This document shows positions 45,584-54,875 of a DNA stretch of 64,000 nt, one piece after another (positions within the stretch are counted from its first letter, which is position 1; every line of letters begins with the position of its first letter). Below the pieces are notes generated by a model that was given only the letters and a program-made list of their open reading frames with translations, made no database searches and was not told the DNA's origin. Source of the DNA: Rhabdonatronobacter sediminivivens (lineage in GTDB: Bacteria > Pseudomonadota > Alphaproteobacteria > Rhodobacterales > Rhodobacteraceae); the NCBI RefSeq assembly GCF_013415485.1, contig NZ_JACBXS010000014.1:1-64000 (forward strand), written 5' to 3'. The translations under genes were made by a program, and so were the position numbers.

Positions 45584-46678
45584 ATGGATGCGAGCGCTGC
45601 CAACCTTCGCAAGATCGAAAAATTGCCTGACTGGGTGCCCGATGCGGTCAGGCTGTATCTGTCGCACACCACATCGGGGCAATCGCTGCGATCGCTGGCA
45701 CGCGAACGCGGGTGCCATGCCTCGACCGTGTTGCGCCAGGTGCGCCGATTCGAGAACCGCCGCGATGACCCGCTGGTGGATGATGCGCTCAACCGTCTGG
45801 GCAGCATGGCTGCCACGCATCCCTCCTGCAACCCGGATGAGGACCATTCCCAGATGACTGCCCATGCCCGCATGCCCCTGCCCCGTGATGATGAAGACAT
45901 GCTTGATGATGACCAGCTTCGCGCGATCCTGGAGCGGCTGGAGGCGCCGGGCGCCATCCTTGCCATTGCCCCGGATATGGAGAAAGCTGTGGTGCTGTGC
46001 GACACGGGCGACGGCAACCCGCGGCGCACCGCAATCATGGAGCGCCACATTGCCGAGGCTTTTGCGCTGAAGGAATGGATCACCTGCCACCGCCCCGGGC
46101 GCGTGGCCAGCTATGTGATCACCGCCGCGGGGCGGGCCGAACTAGCCCGGCTGCGCGGCCGCGGCCGGGTGACCATCTGCCCGGATGGGCACCTGCTGCC
46201 CGCCGCCGGCACCGAGGATGAGGACAACCCGCGGCGCCCCCGTTTTTCCGGCAATGAAAGCCCCGTTGCCGCACTGGCTCGGCGCCGGGACCAGAGCGGC
46301 GCGCCGTTTCTGACCCCGGCGCTGGTCGCCGCCGCCGAGCGCCTGCGCGAGGATTTCGAGCTGGCCCAGATGCAGGACGGCGACGATACCGACTGGGAAG
46401 AGATGCTGGCCGCTGCCGAAAACCTGTCGCCCGCACCGAAAGCCGCGGGCACGGCCACGGCCGTTGCCCGCAACAGGGTGATCGGAGCGCTGCGCGAACT
46501 GGGGCCGGGTCTGGCCGACATGGCGCTGCGCTGCTGCTGTTTCCTGGAGGGTCTGGAAACCGCCGAACGCCGCATGGGATGGTCGGCGCGGTCCGGCAAG
46601 ATCGTGCTGCGCATCGCCCTGCAACGGCTGAAGCGGCACTATGACAACATGGGCCAGATGCACCAGATGATCGGCTGA
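45584..46678 (+). CDS. DUF6456 family protein with helix-turn-helix
   Basis: 364 residues from the ATG at 45584. The N-terminal part has SLRSLARERGCHASTVLRQVRRFE near 40-62, a clear helix-turn-helix. The middle (about 110-190) is a second domain that may also be winged (WITCHRPGRVASYVITAAGRAEL). The C-terminus (about 240-360) has LDTLQRV-like helices of the DUF6456 type with a double Cys (LRCCCFLEGLE). It is probably a DNA-binding regulator conserved in the Rhodobacterales. The divergent DUF6477 neighbour is a likely partner. Confidence 0.75.
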   Translation: MDASAANLRKIEKLPDWVPDAVRLYLSHTTSGQSLRSLARERGCHASTVLRQVRRFENRRDDPLVDDALNRLGSMAATHPSCNPDEDHSQMTAHARMPLPRDDEDMLDDDQLRAILERLEAPGAILAIAPDMEKAVVLCDTGDGNPRRTAIMERHIAEAFALKEWITCHRPGRVASYVITAAGRAELARLRGRGRVTICPDGHLLPAAGTEDEDNPRRPRFSGNESPVAALARRRDQSGAPFLTPALVAAAERLREDFELAQMQDGDDTDWEEMLAAAENLSPAPKAAGTATAVARNRVIGALRELGPGLADMALRCCCFLEGLETAERRMGWSARSGKIVLRIALQRLKRHYDNMGQMHQMIG

Positions 46679-46938
46679 GGCGCGATGATCGGCAGCGGCG
46701 CGGGGCGGCTTCGCCAATGGCGCAAAGCCCACCGCGCCGGGCGACCGTCTTGGCCACCATCGCGGCCATCCTGCGACCGGCAAGGGACGCGGGCGTTGCA
46801 GGGCGCGCGCCTAAAACCCGGACAACCGGTGCGCGGGGACGATTTGTCCCATGCGGCCATCAAGGGACATATTGCCGCGCGCCCCGCCGGCGTGGCATAA
46901 GGTGGTGAACGCGCGCTGTCAGTCCGAAGGAGACACCC
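46679..46938. other. 260-bp intergenic region, nothing recognised
   Basis: Between DUF6456 and a tiny membrane protein gene. Several short open frames exist, but none has a good ribosome-binding site or protein-like composition. A promoter for the next gene is expected here. Confidence 0.35.
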
Positions 46939-47130
46939 ATGGCCGACACCACCCCCCGCCCCGCCCCCCATCGCGAACCCGAACCCTGGGGCATCTGGAT
47001 CGGCATTCTGGTGGCTGTCCTGCTGCTGGTGGGCAGCTTTGTGGTCGGCGGACTGGCCGGTGTGGCCATGATCGGCGTGATCGTCTCGCTGGTCGCGCTG
47101 GCGCTGTTGTCGCGGATCGTCCTGGGCTGA
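46939..47130 (+). CDS. small single-pass membrane protein
   Basis: 63 residues. It starts after a strong AAGGAGACACCC ribosome site. A Pro/Arg-rich head (TTPRPAPHREPEPWG) is followed by one or two hydrophobic helices (IWIGILVAVLLLVGSFVVGGL and VAMIGVIVSLVALALLS). No known domain. It is followed by a second small membrane protein of similar plan, and both may insert in the inner membrane. The strong ribosome site makes it likely real. Confidence 0.65.
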   Translation: MADTTPRPAPHREPEPWGIWIGILVAVLLLVGSFVVGGLAGVAMIGVIVSLVALALLSRIVLG

Positions 47131-47244
47131 GCGTGCAGCGCACGGGATGCGCGCAACGCGCACCCCATGCGCTGCGGCAATCTGCCATGCTGCCATGCAG
47201 CATGGAAGCCTTAGGTCATGGCACGGATACGAACAGGAGATGCC

Positions 47245-47463
47245 ATGACCGACACACCCGACACCCGTTCCGAAGACCACAAGCCCGCAGGCAACTGGCG
47301 CAATGCCGAAGAGCCCTGGCCCTTCTGGGCGGGCGTGCTGGTATTTCTCAACATCGTCGTCTTTGCCGCCATGAATTACGGCCTTCCGGGGCTGGTCACG
47401 GTGATGGTTCCGGCGGCGATCGGAATGCTGATTGTGGTGTTGCTGATTGCAACCGGCCGCTAG
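47245..47463 (+). CDS. small membrane protein, similar layout to preceding gene
   Basis: 72 residues from the ATG at 47245, preceded by AGGAGATGCC. A polar head with EEPWPFWAGVLVFLNIVVFAA leads into two close hydrophobic helices (the second GLVTVMVPAAIGMLIVVLLIA). The head-then-two-helices layout and a PW motif are shared with the 63-residue neighbour, suggesting an old duplication or a common partner. The function is unknown. It is 30 bp upstream of the UbiH-like gene. Confidence 0.65.
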   Translation: MTDTPDTRSEDHKPAGNWRNAEEPWPFWAGVLVFLNIVVFAAMNYGLPGLVTVMVPAAIGMLIVVLLIATGR

Positions 47464-47493
47464 GAGCGGCGGCTGAACAGGCAGGGCGGATGA

Positions 47494-48684
47494 ATGCGCG
47501 ACAGCTATGACATCGTGGTTTCGGGCGGGGGCGTTGCCGGGCTGGCGGCAGCGGCAGCCTTTGGCGCGGACGGCTGGTCGGTGCTCTGCGTCGATCCCGC
47601 ACCACCGGTCACCGACGAAGCCGCCGACGGCGCCGATCTGCGCACCACTGCCTTCCTGCAGCCCTCGATACCGGTGCTGGAGCGTGCGGGGCTCTGGCAG
47701 CGTCTGGCCCCCCATGCGATGGCGCTGCAGGTCATGCGGATCGTCGATGCTGGCGGCCCCGAGCCTGTGGCCCGCGTCAGCCATGACTTCGATGCCGCCG
47801 ATGTGTCCGACCAGCCCTTTGGCTGGAACCTGCCCAACTGGCTCTTGCGGCGCGAGATGGTGGCCCGGATCGAAGAGCTTCCCAATGTCATCTTTCGCCC
47901 CGGGCTGGGCACCACCGGCCTGACCGCGCGCGAGGCAGAGGCGATCGTGCGTCTCAGCGACGGGACCAGCGTTTCGGCCCGGCTGGTGGTTGCCGCCGAC
48001 GGCCGCAACTCGGCCCTGCGTGAGGCGGCGGCCATCGGCGTGACCACCACCCGCTACGGGCAAAAGGCGCTGGCCTTTGCCGTCACCCACCCCGTCCCCC
48101 ACAACAATGTCTCGACCGAGATTCACCGCTCGGGCGGGCCCTTTACACTGGTGCCGCTGCCGGACCGTGAGGGGCAGCCCTGCTCGGCCATCGTGTGGAT
48201 GGAGCGCGGCCCCGAGGTCGCGCGCCTGTCGGCACTGCCCACAGCCGAGTTCGAGGCGGCGATGACCGAACGCTCCGGCGGGCTGTTCGGGCCGCTGAAA
48301 CTGGCCTCCCGGCTGACTGTCTGGCCGATCATCAGCCAGGTGGCCGACCGCTTCGGCGCCCAGCGTCTGGCCCTGATGGCCGAGGCCGCGCATGTGGTCC
48401 CGCCCATCGGCGCGCAGGGGCTGAACATGTCCCTGGCCGATCTGCGGGTATTGCTGGATCTGGCCCGCCCCGACACCCTGGGGGATGCGGCCATGATCGA
48501 CACCTACAACCGCCACCGCTGGGCCGAGGTGCGCGCCCGCGTGGCCGGGGTGGATGTGCTCAACCGTGCCTCGATGGCCGGGGCGCAGCCCTTGCGCGAC
48601 CTGCGCGGGCGGGCGCTGGACCTGCTGTATTCCGCGGCACCGGTGCGGCGGGGGCTGATGCACCTGGGCATGGGCCTGCGCTGA
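47494..48684 (+). CDS. UbiH/UbiF/COQ6-family FAD monooxygenase
   Basis: A 396-residue aromatic-ring hydroxylase-type flavoprotein of ubiquinone biosynthesis. FAD motif VVSGGGVAGLAAAAAFG near residue 8-24 and AADGRNSALREA near 162 are visible. The second FAD motif reads MAEAAHVVPPIGAQGLNMSL near 292, where the usual GDAAH is AEAAH. The substrate position (C1, C5 or C6 of the ring) cannot be told from sequence. It has no adjacent ubi genes. Confidence 0.85.
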   Translation: MRDSYDIVVSGGGVAGLAAAAAFGADGWSVLCVDPAPPVTDEAADGADLRTTAFLQPSIPVLERAGLWQRLAPHAMALQVMRIVDAGGPEPVARVSHDFDAADVSDQPFGWNLPNWLLRREMVARIEELPNVIFRPGLGTTGLTAREAEAIVRLSDGTSVSARLVVAADGRNSALREAAAIGVTTTRYGQKALAFAVTHPVPHNNVSTEIHRSGGPFTLVPLPDREGQPCSAIVWMERGPEVARLSALPTAEFEAAMTERSGGLFGPLKLASRLTVWPIISQVADRFGAQRLALMAEAAHVVPPIGAQGLNMSLADLRVLLDLARPDTLGDAAMIDTYNRHRWAEVRARVAGVDVLNRASMAGAQPLRDLRGRALDLLYSAAPVRRGLMHLGMGLR

Positions 48685-49298
48685 GCGTGAGGTTGCCCCG
48701 GGCGCCGTGCATTCCGACCCTTTCACGCGCTTTTCAGGCCCCGTCAGGTGGCTGACACGCTGGCGCTGCTGCCCTGCGCAGGGCGGTTGCCCATGCCTGC
48801 GGGCTGATTGCCGCGCATGACGGTTGCGCCGGAGCGGCCACCGGCCTCCGCGAAGCAGGTCAGGATACCCCGACAGGCAAAGGGATCAGACCCTGCATCC
48901 CCGGCCGAAAGCCACGCAAAAGCCCGGTGAAACAAGCCATGCAACGCAACGGATTGGCACCGGGTTCGGCCACCTGCGGGATTGGCACCGGCGCGCATCA
49001 TCCAATGGCGGGGCCCCTCTCCGCCCTTGCGCCCTCCGGTGGTCAATACGCGAGGGGCGCCGGGGTCTTTTTCAAACGACCCTGCCGGCGCTGCCCTTCG
49101 GGGTTCGGGCCTCAAGCCATGCGCTGAGTCTTGGATGATTCAGCTTGATGCATCCGATCATCACGCCATTTTCAAGAAAACAAGTTACTGATTTCGCTGA
49201 AAATTTCAATCTATGGTTGACACGCAGAGGCTTGAGTGTGTCTCCTGAGGTAACAATCGCGGCATTTTTTGGGCTGCAGAATGAATAAGGAGAGACGC
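48685..49298. promoter_or_regulatory. leader region upstream of ectoine TRAP operon
   Basis: About 610 bases with no convincing gene. The last 150 are AT-rich and contain TTTCGCTGAAA (49192-49202, inverted TTTC/GAAA) and TTGACA (49217-49222), a possible -35 box without a clear -10 partner at 17 bp. AAGGAGAGAC precedes the uehA start. The EnuR regulator gene that usually stands here is absent. Confidence 0.45.
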
Positions 49299-50309
49299 AT
49301 GACCCTGAAAAATTCACTCGTAACGACTGCGGCACTGGTAGCCTTGACCGCCGGTGCCGCGCAGGCCGGAGAAACCTGGCGCTACGCATTCGAAGAGGCC
49401 ATCGACGAGGTTCAGGGCGTTTTCGCCCAGCAATTCCAAGAATATATCGAGGCAAATTCGGATCACAGCGTGCAGCTTTTTCCGTTTGGCACGCTGGGGG
49501 AATCCGATGACATCATGGAGCAGACCCAGGCGGGTATCCTGCAATTCGTGAACCAGTCGCCGGGCTTCACCGGGGCGCTGATCCCCGAAGCGCAGGTCTT
49601 TTTCGTGCCCTATCTGTTGCCGCAGGAAGGCGAGGCGCTGAACGAGTTCTTCCGCACCTCGGTCGCAATCAACGAGATGTTCCCCGAGCTTTACGCCCAG
49701 CACGGGCTGGAACTGCTGACCATGTACCCCGAGGGCGAGGTGGTGATGACCACCAAGCAGGAGGTGCGCAGCCCGGCGGATCTGAATGAGCAGAACATCC
49801 GCGTGATGACGAACCCGCTGCTGGTGGAAAGCTATCGCGCCTTCGGGGCCGTGCCCACACCGCTGCCCTGGGGCGAGGTCTATGGCGGGCTGCAGACGAA
49901 CATGATTCAGGGGCAGGAAAACCCCATGTTCTTTGTGGAATCCACCCGCATGTATGAGGTGACGGACTACATCACCTTCACCGGCCACAACAACTTCACC
50001 ACCGCGTTCATGGCGAACAAGGATTTCTTTGACGGTCTGTCCGATGACGACCAGCAACTGGTCCGCGATGCGGTGCAGGTCGCTTTTGACCACATCCTTG
50101 AATATCAGGACGGGCTGACCGAAAGCGCGCTGGAAACGATCCTGGAGTCGAAGCCCGAGATGCAGGTCGTGCATCTGACCGAAGAAGAGCGCCAGCCCTT
50201 CATGGAGGCCGCCGCATCTGTGGAGGCCGAGTTCATCCGCATGACCGGCGACAGCGGCGAGGCCATCCTGGAGCAGATGAAGGCTGATCTGGAAGCGGTC
50301 ACGGACTGA
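49299..50309 (+). CDS. uehA: ectoine/hydroxyectoine TRAP substrate-binding protein (UehA/TeaA-like)
   Basis: 336 residues. A Sec signal peptide (TTAALVALTAGAAQA) is cleaved near Ala23, and the mature protein begins GETWRYAFEE, which closely resembles the start of TeaA with the ligand Glu. An Arg (168), Asn (208) and Phe (212) have the 40- and 4-residue spacings I recall for the ectoine ligands of TeaA. A Trp expected two residues before the Arg is Asn here, from memory of the family. It delivers ectoines to the UehBC membrane unit, encoded next. The eutBCD genes support the substrate. Confidence 0.8.
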   Translation: MTLKNSLVTTAALVALTAGAAQAGETWRYAFEEAIDEVQGVFAQQFQEYIEANSDHSVQLFPFGTLGESDDIMEQTQAGILQFVNQSPGFTGALIPEAQVFFVPYLLPQEGEALNEFFRTSVAINEMFPELYAQHGLELLTMYPEGEVVMTTKQEVRSPADLNEQNIRVMTNPLLVESYRAFGAVPTPLPWGEVYGGLQTNMIQGQENPMFFVESTRMYEVTDYITFTGHNNFTTAFMANKDFFDGLSDDDQQLVRDAVQVAFDHILEYQDGLTESALETILESKPEMQVVHLTEEERQPFMEAAASVEAEFIRMTGDSGEAILEQMKADLEAVTD

Positions 50310-50390
50310 TCCGCAGCCATCACCGGGGGCGGGCGCCCTGCCCCCGGCGCTATTCCATTCATAACTTTCCAGTCAGATCGGATCGCAGCC

Positions 50391-51068
50391 GTGAGTGAGC
50401 ACAGGAAAGGCGACAACGCCACCGAAAAGGGCACAGCCGAAGAAGGCTTGACGGTCACGCCCGTCGACCCCAAGGACATCCCCAAATCCGGCGGCGACGA
50501 CAGCCCGTCATCATATCGATCCGACCTGCCCGGACCGCTGGGCTGGGTCGATAATGGCATCGCGCGCGCCGAGGCGTTTTTGCTGGCCGCCGGTGTGCTG
50601 CTGATGGCTGTGAACACGGTGGCCAATGTGGTGGGCCGCTTCGGTTTCGGCACGTCGATTCAGGCCACCGAAGAAGTCAACCGCATCCTGATCATCCTGA
50701 TCACCTTTGCAGGCATCAGCTATGCCGCGCGCCATGGCCGCCATATCCGCATGACCGCCTTCTTCGACATGATGCCGGTAAAGCTGCGCAAGCTGGTCAT
50801 GATCATCATCGCGCTGGTGACTGCCGGGTTCATGTTTGCGCTGACATGGTATTCCTGGGGCTATCTGCAGACCACATTGGGCCGCGGCAGGGTGCTGCCA
50901 TCGCTGCAGATTCCGGTTTGGTGGACATTGGTCTGGGTGCCTGTCGGCTTCTTCATGACCGGGCTTCAGTATCTTCTGACAGCGATCAAGAACATGCTTG
51001 AGAAGGACATCTACCTGTCCACCAACGTGCTTGAAGGCTACGCCGACGAGTCCGAGCAGGAAATCTGA
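50391..51068 (+). CDS. uehB: TRAP transporter small membrane subunit (UehB-like)
   Basis: 225 residues with a GTG start. A polar Asp/Ser-rich N-terminus of about 55 residues precedes four membrane helices of DctQ type. The motif [29 protein letters not shown] is the usual DctQ hallmark (read as [16 protein letters not shown] and [11 protein letters not shown]). The long polar N-terminus is unusual for the family. It pairs with UehC, 13 bp downstream. Confidence 0.8.
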   Translation: MSEHRKGDNATEKGTAEEGLTVTPVDPKDIPKSGGDDSPSSYRSDLPGPLGWVDNGIARAEAFLLAAGVLLMAVNTVANVVGRFGFGTSIQATEEVNRILIILITFAGISYAARHGRHIRMTAFFDMMPVKLRKLVMIIIALVTAGFMFALTWYSWGYLQTTLGRGRVLPSLQIPVWWTLVWVPVGFFMTGLQYLLTAIKNMLEKDIYLSTNVLEGYADESEQEI

Positions 51069-51081
51069 GGGAACCCGCGCC

Positions 51082-52365
51082 ATGGCATTGACGATTTTTT
51101 CGGTGATGGTGGTCCTGCTGCTGCTGGGCTTTCCGATGATGATCCCGCTGATCGCCGCGGCGGGCCTGGGCTTCTGGATGATGTTCGGCGGCTTTGGCCA
51201 GATGGAAACCATGGTGTCGCAGATGATGGCCGGGATCCGCCCCGCCTCGCTGATCGCGGTGCCCATGTTCATCTTTGCCGCCGACATCATGACGCGGGGC
51301 CATTCGGCGGGTCGGCTGATTGATCTGGTCATGGCCTTCGTGCGCCACCGCAAGGGCGGGCTGGCGATTTCCACCGCCACCGCCTGCACCATGTTCGGCG
51401 CCGTATCGGGCTCCACCCAGGCGACGGTGGTTGCCATCGGCTCCCCCCTGCGGCCGCGGATGCTCAAGGCGGGCTACAAGGACAGTTTCACCCTGGCGCT
51501 GATCGTCAACGCCTCGGACATCGCCTTCCTGATCCCGCCGTCCATAGGCATGATCATCTATGGCGTGATCTCCAACACCTCGATCGCCGAGCTGTTCATC
51601 GCCGGCATTGGCCCCGGCCTGCTGATCCTGTTCCTGTTTTCGATCTATTGCTGGATCTATGCCGTGCGCAACAATGTGCCCACCGAAGACCCGCTGCCCA
51701 TGCGCGAACGCGCCATCGCGGTGCAAAAGGCGCTCTGGCCGCTGGGCTTTCCCGCCATCATCATCGGCGGTATCTATGGCGGCATCTTTTCCCCGACCGA
51801 GGCGGCGGCGGCCTGCGTGCTCTATGCCCTGATCCTGGAAATGGTCGTTTTCCGCACCATGGATTTCAAGGGCCTTGTGGCCACCGCACGCTCCACCGGG
51901 CTGATCACCGCAGTGGTGTTCATCCTGGTCGGCGCGGGGGCTGCATTTTCCTGGATCATCTCCTTCGCGCAGGTGCCGCAGGCGGTGCTGGGCGCCATCG
52001 GGATTGACGAGATGGGGCAGATCGGCGTGCTGGTGGTGATCTCCATTGCCTTTTTCGTCGGCTGCATGTTCGTCGATCCGATCGTGGTGATCCTGGTTCT
52101 GGTGCCGATCTTTGCGCCGGTGGTGAATGCCGTGGGGCTGGACCCGGTGCATGTGGGCGCGATCATCGTGCTGCAGGTGGCCATCGGATCGGCCACGCCA
52201 CCCTTCGGCTGCGATATCTTCACCGCCATCGCGGTGTTCAAGCGACCCTATATCGAAGTCATCCGCGGCACGCCGCCGTTCATCGTGATCCTGTTCGCGG
52301 TGTCGGTGCTGCTGATCTTCTTCCCGCAGATTGCCCTGTTCCTGCGCGATCTGGCCTTCAACTGA
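51082..52365 (+). CDS. uehC: TRAP transporter large membrane subunit (UehC-like)
   Basis: 427 residues with about twelve membrane helices of DctM type. It has IAVPMFIFAADIMTRG, the GSTQATVVAIGSPLRPRM segment, NASDIAFLIPPSIGMIIYGV and the conserved ATPPFGCDIFT near the C-terminus. This subunit conducts the ligand with sodium. The ATG at 51082 gives the standard short N-terminus. It is followed 12 bp later by a universal-stress gene, as in the teaABC-teaD arrangement. Confidence 0.83.
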   Translation: MALTIFSVMVVLLLLGFPMMIPLIAAAGLGFWMMFGGFGQMETMVSQMMAGIRPASLIAVPMFIFAADIMTRGHSAGRLIDLVMAFVRHRKGGLAISTATACTMFGAVSGSTQATVVAIGSPLRPRMLKAGYKDSFTLALIVNASDIAFLIPPSIGMIIYGVISNTSIAELFIAGIGPGLLILFLFSIYCWIYAVRNNVPTEDPLPMRERAIAVQKALWPLGFPAIIIGGIYGGIFSPTEAAAACVLYALILEMVVFRTMDFKGLVATARSTGLITAVVFILVGAGAAFSWIISFAQVPQAVLGAIGIDEMGQIGVLVVISIAFFVGCMFVDPIVVILVLVPIFAPVVNAVGLDPVHVGAIIVLQVAIGSATPPFGCDIFTAIAVFKRPYIEVIRGTPPFIVILFAVSVLLIFFPQIALFLRDLAFN

Positions 52366-52377
52366 ACGGAGGGCGCG

Positions 52378-52815
52378 ATGTTCCGGAGAATCCTTGTCCC
52401 GTTCGACGGCTCCACCAATGCCGAAGTCGCATTGCGAAAGGCGGTGGAGCTGGCGGCACTGACCGAAGGCGAGGTTCTGATCCTGACGGTCTACCGGCAT
52501 CACTCGATGCTTGAGGCCTCGTTCTCCATGGTGCGGCCGGGCGACCCTGGCAACATGGACGATATCATGCGCGCCCACGCGCGCGAGGTTGCCGACCACG
52601 GCAAGAAGATCGCGCAGGAGCTAGGTGCCGGATCGGTCCGCGCCTTCATCAAGTCCGGGCAACCCGCGCGCACCATTGTCAACTGGGCCGCGGAAAAGGA
52701 GGTCGATCTGATCGTCCTGTCCTCACGCGGGTTGGGATCGGTCGAAGGGTATCTGCTGGGTTCGGTGTCGCACAAGGTCACGGCGCTGGCCAAGTGCCCG
52801 GTGCTGGTGTTCTGA
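52378..52815 (+). CDS. universal stress protein (TeaD/Usp-like)
   Basis: 145 residues of the UspA fold. RILVPFDGSTNAEVALRKAVELA opens the domain, and the ATP-binding type signature is represented by LSSRGLGSVEGYLLGSVSHKV near 119-139. In Halomonas, TeaD is encoded with the ectoine TRAP system and tunes its activity, and roseobacter ectoine operons also have a usp gene here. It therefore likely regulates UehABC. Confidence 0.88.
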   Translation: MFRRILVPFDGSTNAEVALRKAVELAALTEGEVLILTVYRHHSMLEASFSMVRPGDPGNMDDIMRAHAREVADHGKKIAQELGAGSVRAFIKSGQPARTIVNWAAEKEVDLIVLSSRGLGSVEGYLLGSVSHKVTALAKCPVLVF

Positions 52816-52827
52816 AACCGGGGCAAG

Positions 52828-53874
52828 GTGGAGGCGCATGCCGTGGCTGATCCGATGTCGCCATTCGGTGCCGCGTCAGGACCCATGACCGAAGCAACCC
52901 GCCCCGGACTGGCCGCGTTTCGCGCCGCCGCCGCGCGTATCGCCCCGCATGTGCGGCGCACCTTCTGCGATCCCTCGCCCGCGCTGTCAGACCGCGCGGG
53001 CGTTCCGGTCTGGCTGAAGCTGGAACACCAGCAGATCACCGGCGCCTTCAAGCTGCGCGGGGCCAGCAACGCCATCCTGCAGTTGCCTGCGGATACCGTC
53101 GGCGTCACCACCGCCTCGACCGGCAATCATGGCCGGGCGGTCGCCCATGCCGCCCGCGCGCGCGGGTTGCGCGCCGTCATCTGCCTGTCAGAGCTGGTGC
53201 CCGAAAACAAGCGCGCCGCCATTCGCGCGCTGGGGGCGGAAGCGCGCATCATCGGCATGTCGCAGGATGAAGCGTTTATCGAGGCGCAGCGCCTTGTGCG
53301 CGATGAGGGGTTCGCCCTGATCCCCCCCTTCGATCATCCGCATGTGGTGGCAGGCCAGGGCACGCTGGGCCTGGAAATGGCCGATGCGGTCCCTGATGCC
53401 GCCGTGGTCGCTATCCCGCTGTCCGGTGGCGGATTGCTGGCGGGTGTGGCCGCTGCCATGAAGGCGCTGAACCCGCGCATCCGGGTCGTCGGGGTCAGCA
53501 TGGAGCGCGGCGCGGCGATGGCCGCATCGCTGCGCGCGGGCCATCCGGTCGAGATACCCGAACGTCCCACACTGGCGGATTCGCTGGGCGGCGGGATCGG
53601 GCTGGACAATGGCCTGACCTTTGCCATGGTGCGCGATCTGATCGACGATCTGGTGCTCCTGACCGAAGCGGAAATCGCCGCCGGGCTCAGGCACCTGTAT
53701 CTGCACGAACGCCAGATCGTCGAAGGGGCGGCCGCTGTGGGGGTGGGGGCGATCCTTGCGGGCAAGTTGCCCGCGAAGGGTCCGATCATCATCCCGCTCA
53801 GTGGCGGCAATATCGACATGGCCCTGCATGCCCGTATCATGGCCGGTGATCTGCCTGACCTCATGGAGCCGTGA
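52828..53874 (+). CDS. eutB: hydroxyectoine utilisation dehydratase EutB (threonine dehydratase family)
   Basis: 348 residues, fold-type II PLP enzyme. PLP-Lys in ITGAFKLRGASNA near 71, substrate loop TASTGNHGRA near 93-102, and Gly-rich phosphate loop SGGGLLAG near 195. In ectoine operons EutB is thought to act on a hydroxyectoine-derived intermediate. The GTG at 52828 is the longest start; ATGs at 52855 and 52885 are alternatives. It adjoins eutC without a gap, which supports the assignment over a biosynthetic threonine dehydratase. Confidence 0.8.
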   Translation: MEAHAVADPMSPFGAASGPMTEATRPGLAAFRAAAARIAPHVRRTFCDPSPALSDRAGVPVWLKLEHQQITGAFKLRGASNAILQLPADTVGVTTASTGNHGRAVAHAARARGLRAVICLSELVPENKRAAIRALGAEARIIGMSQDEAFIEAQRLVRDEGFALIPPFDHPHVVAGQGTLGLEMADAVPDAAVVAIPLSGGGLLAGVAAAMKALNPRIRVVGVSMERGAAMAASLRAGHPVEIPERPTLADSLGGGIGLDNGLTFAMVRDLIDDLVLLTEAEIAAGLRHLYLHERQIVEGAAAVGVGAILAGKLPAKGPIIIPLSGGNIDMALHARIMAGDLPDLMEP

Positions 53875-54858
53875 ATGCCCCGGATACGCATCCTGACCGA
53901 AACCGATCTGCGCCGCGTCATGGCCCTGAGCCCTGAACTGATAGAGGCCATCGACCACGCCTTTCGCCAGCTTGCCTCGGGCCGGGTCGTGATGCCGAAG
54001 GTCCTGTCCATGGCCATCGCCGAACATAACGGCGAGGTGGACGTCAAGACCGCCTATGTCCCGGGGCTGGACGGGTTTGCAATCAAGGTCAGTCCGGGCT
54101 TTTTCGACAATCCGAAGATCGGGCTGCCCTCGACCTCGGGGTTGATGATGGTGCTGTCGTCGCGCACCGGGCAGGTGCAGGCGCTGCTTCTGGACAATGG
54201 TTACCTGACCGATCTGCGCACCGCCGCCGCCGGGGCGGTGGCCGCGCGGGCCCTGGCGCGCCCGGACGCCACCTCTGCCTGCATCATCGGGGCCGGTCTG
54301 CAGGCGCGGTTGCAGTTGCAGGCACTGACCCTGGTGCGCCCGCTTCGGACCGCGCTGGTCTGGGCGCGCGATATGGACAAGGCCCACGCCATGGCCGCCG
54401 AGATGGCGCAGGTGCTGGGGATCGACCTGCGCGCCGAGGCCGACCCGGAAGCTGCCGTCGCCCAGGCCGAAATCATCGTGACGACCACCCCCGCAACGGC
54501 GCCGGTGCTGCAGGCCGCCTGGCTGCGCCCGGGCCAGCATGTCACGGCAATGGGCAGCGACCAGCACGGCAAGAACGAGATCGATCCCGCAGCACTGGCG
54601 ATAGCGCGCTACGTGCCCGACCGGCTGTCGCAAACCCGCGAAATGGGCGAATTGCGCGCGGCGATAGCGGCAGGTGTCATCGCGGCGGACCGGGAATATG
54701 CAGACCTTGGCGCGGTCCTTGCCGGCGCGGCACCGGGGCGGCTGGACGCAAGCGACATCACCCTGGCCGATCTGACCGGAACCGGCGTGCAGGATACGGC
54801 CATTGCCACGCTGGCGCTGGCGCGCGCGGGCACCGCAGGAACCATGATCGAAACCTGA
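53875..54858 (+). CDS. eutC: ectoine utilisation protein EutC (ornithine cyclodeaminase family)
   Basis: 327 residues. Ornithine cyclodeaminase/mu-crystallin fold with NAD-binding GAGLQARLQLQAL near 139-151 and substrate-side KVSPGFFDNPKIGLPSTSG near 75-93. EutC is thought to work with EutB in converting the hydroxylated intermediate. Its ATG immediately follows the eutB stop. It is followed by eutD after 17 bp. Confidence 0.82.
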   Translation: MPRIRILTETDLRRVMALSPELIEAIDHAFRQLASGRVVMPKVLSMAIAEHNGEVDVKTAYVPGLDGFAIKVSPGFFDNPKIGLPSTSGLMMVLSSRTGQVQALLLDNGYLTDLRTAAAGAVAARALARPDATSACIIGAGLQARLQLQALTLVRPLRTALVWARDMDKAHAMAAEMAQVLGIDLRAEADPEAAVAQAEIIVTTTPATAPVLQAAWLRPGQHVTAMGSDQHGKNEIDPAALAIARYVPDRLSQTREMGELRAAIAAGVIAADREYADLGAVLAGAAPGRLDASDITLADLTGTGVQDTAIATLALARAGTAGTMIET

Positions 54859-54875
54859 GCAAACCGGAGCCCTGA

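Noticed and set aside
46639-48726. A 695-codon open frame on the minus strand
   Set aside because: It overlaps the UbiH-like gene and two small genes with ribosome sites. The translated composition is non-protein-like.
48744-49115. A 123-codon minus-strand frame upstream of uehA
   Set aside because: No conserved motif and no ribosome site. It lies in the leader region where the frame can be open by composition.
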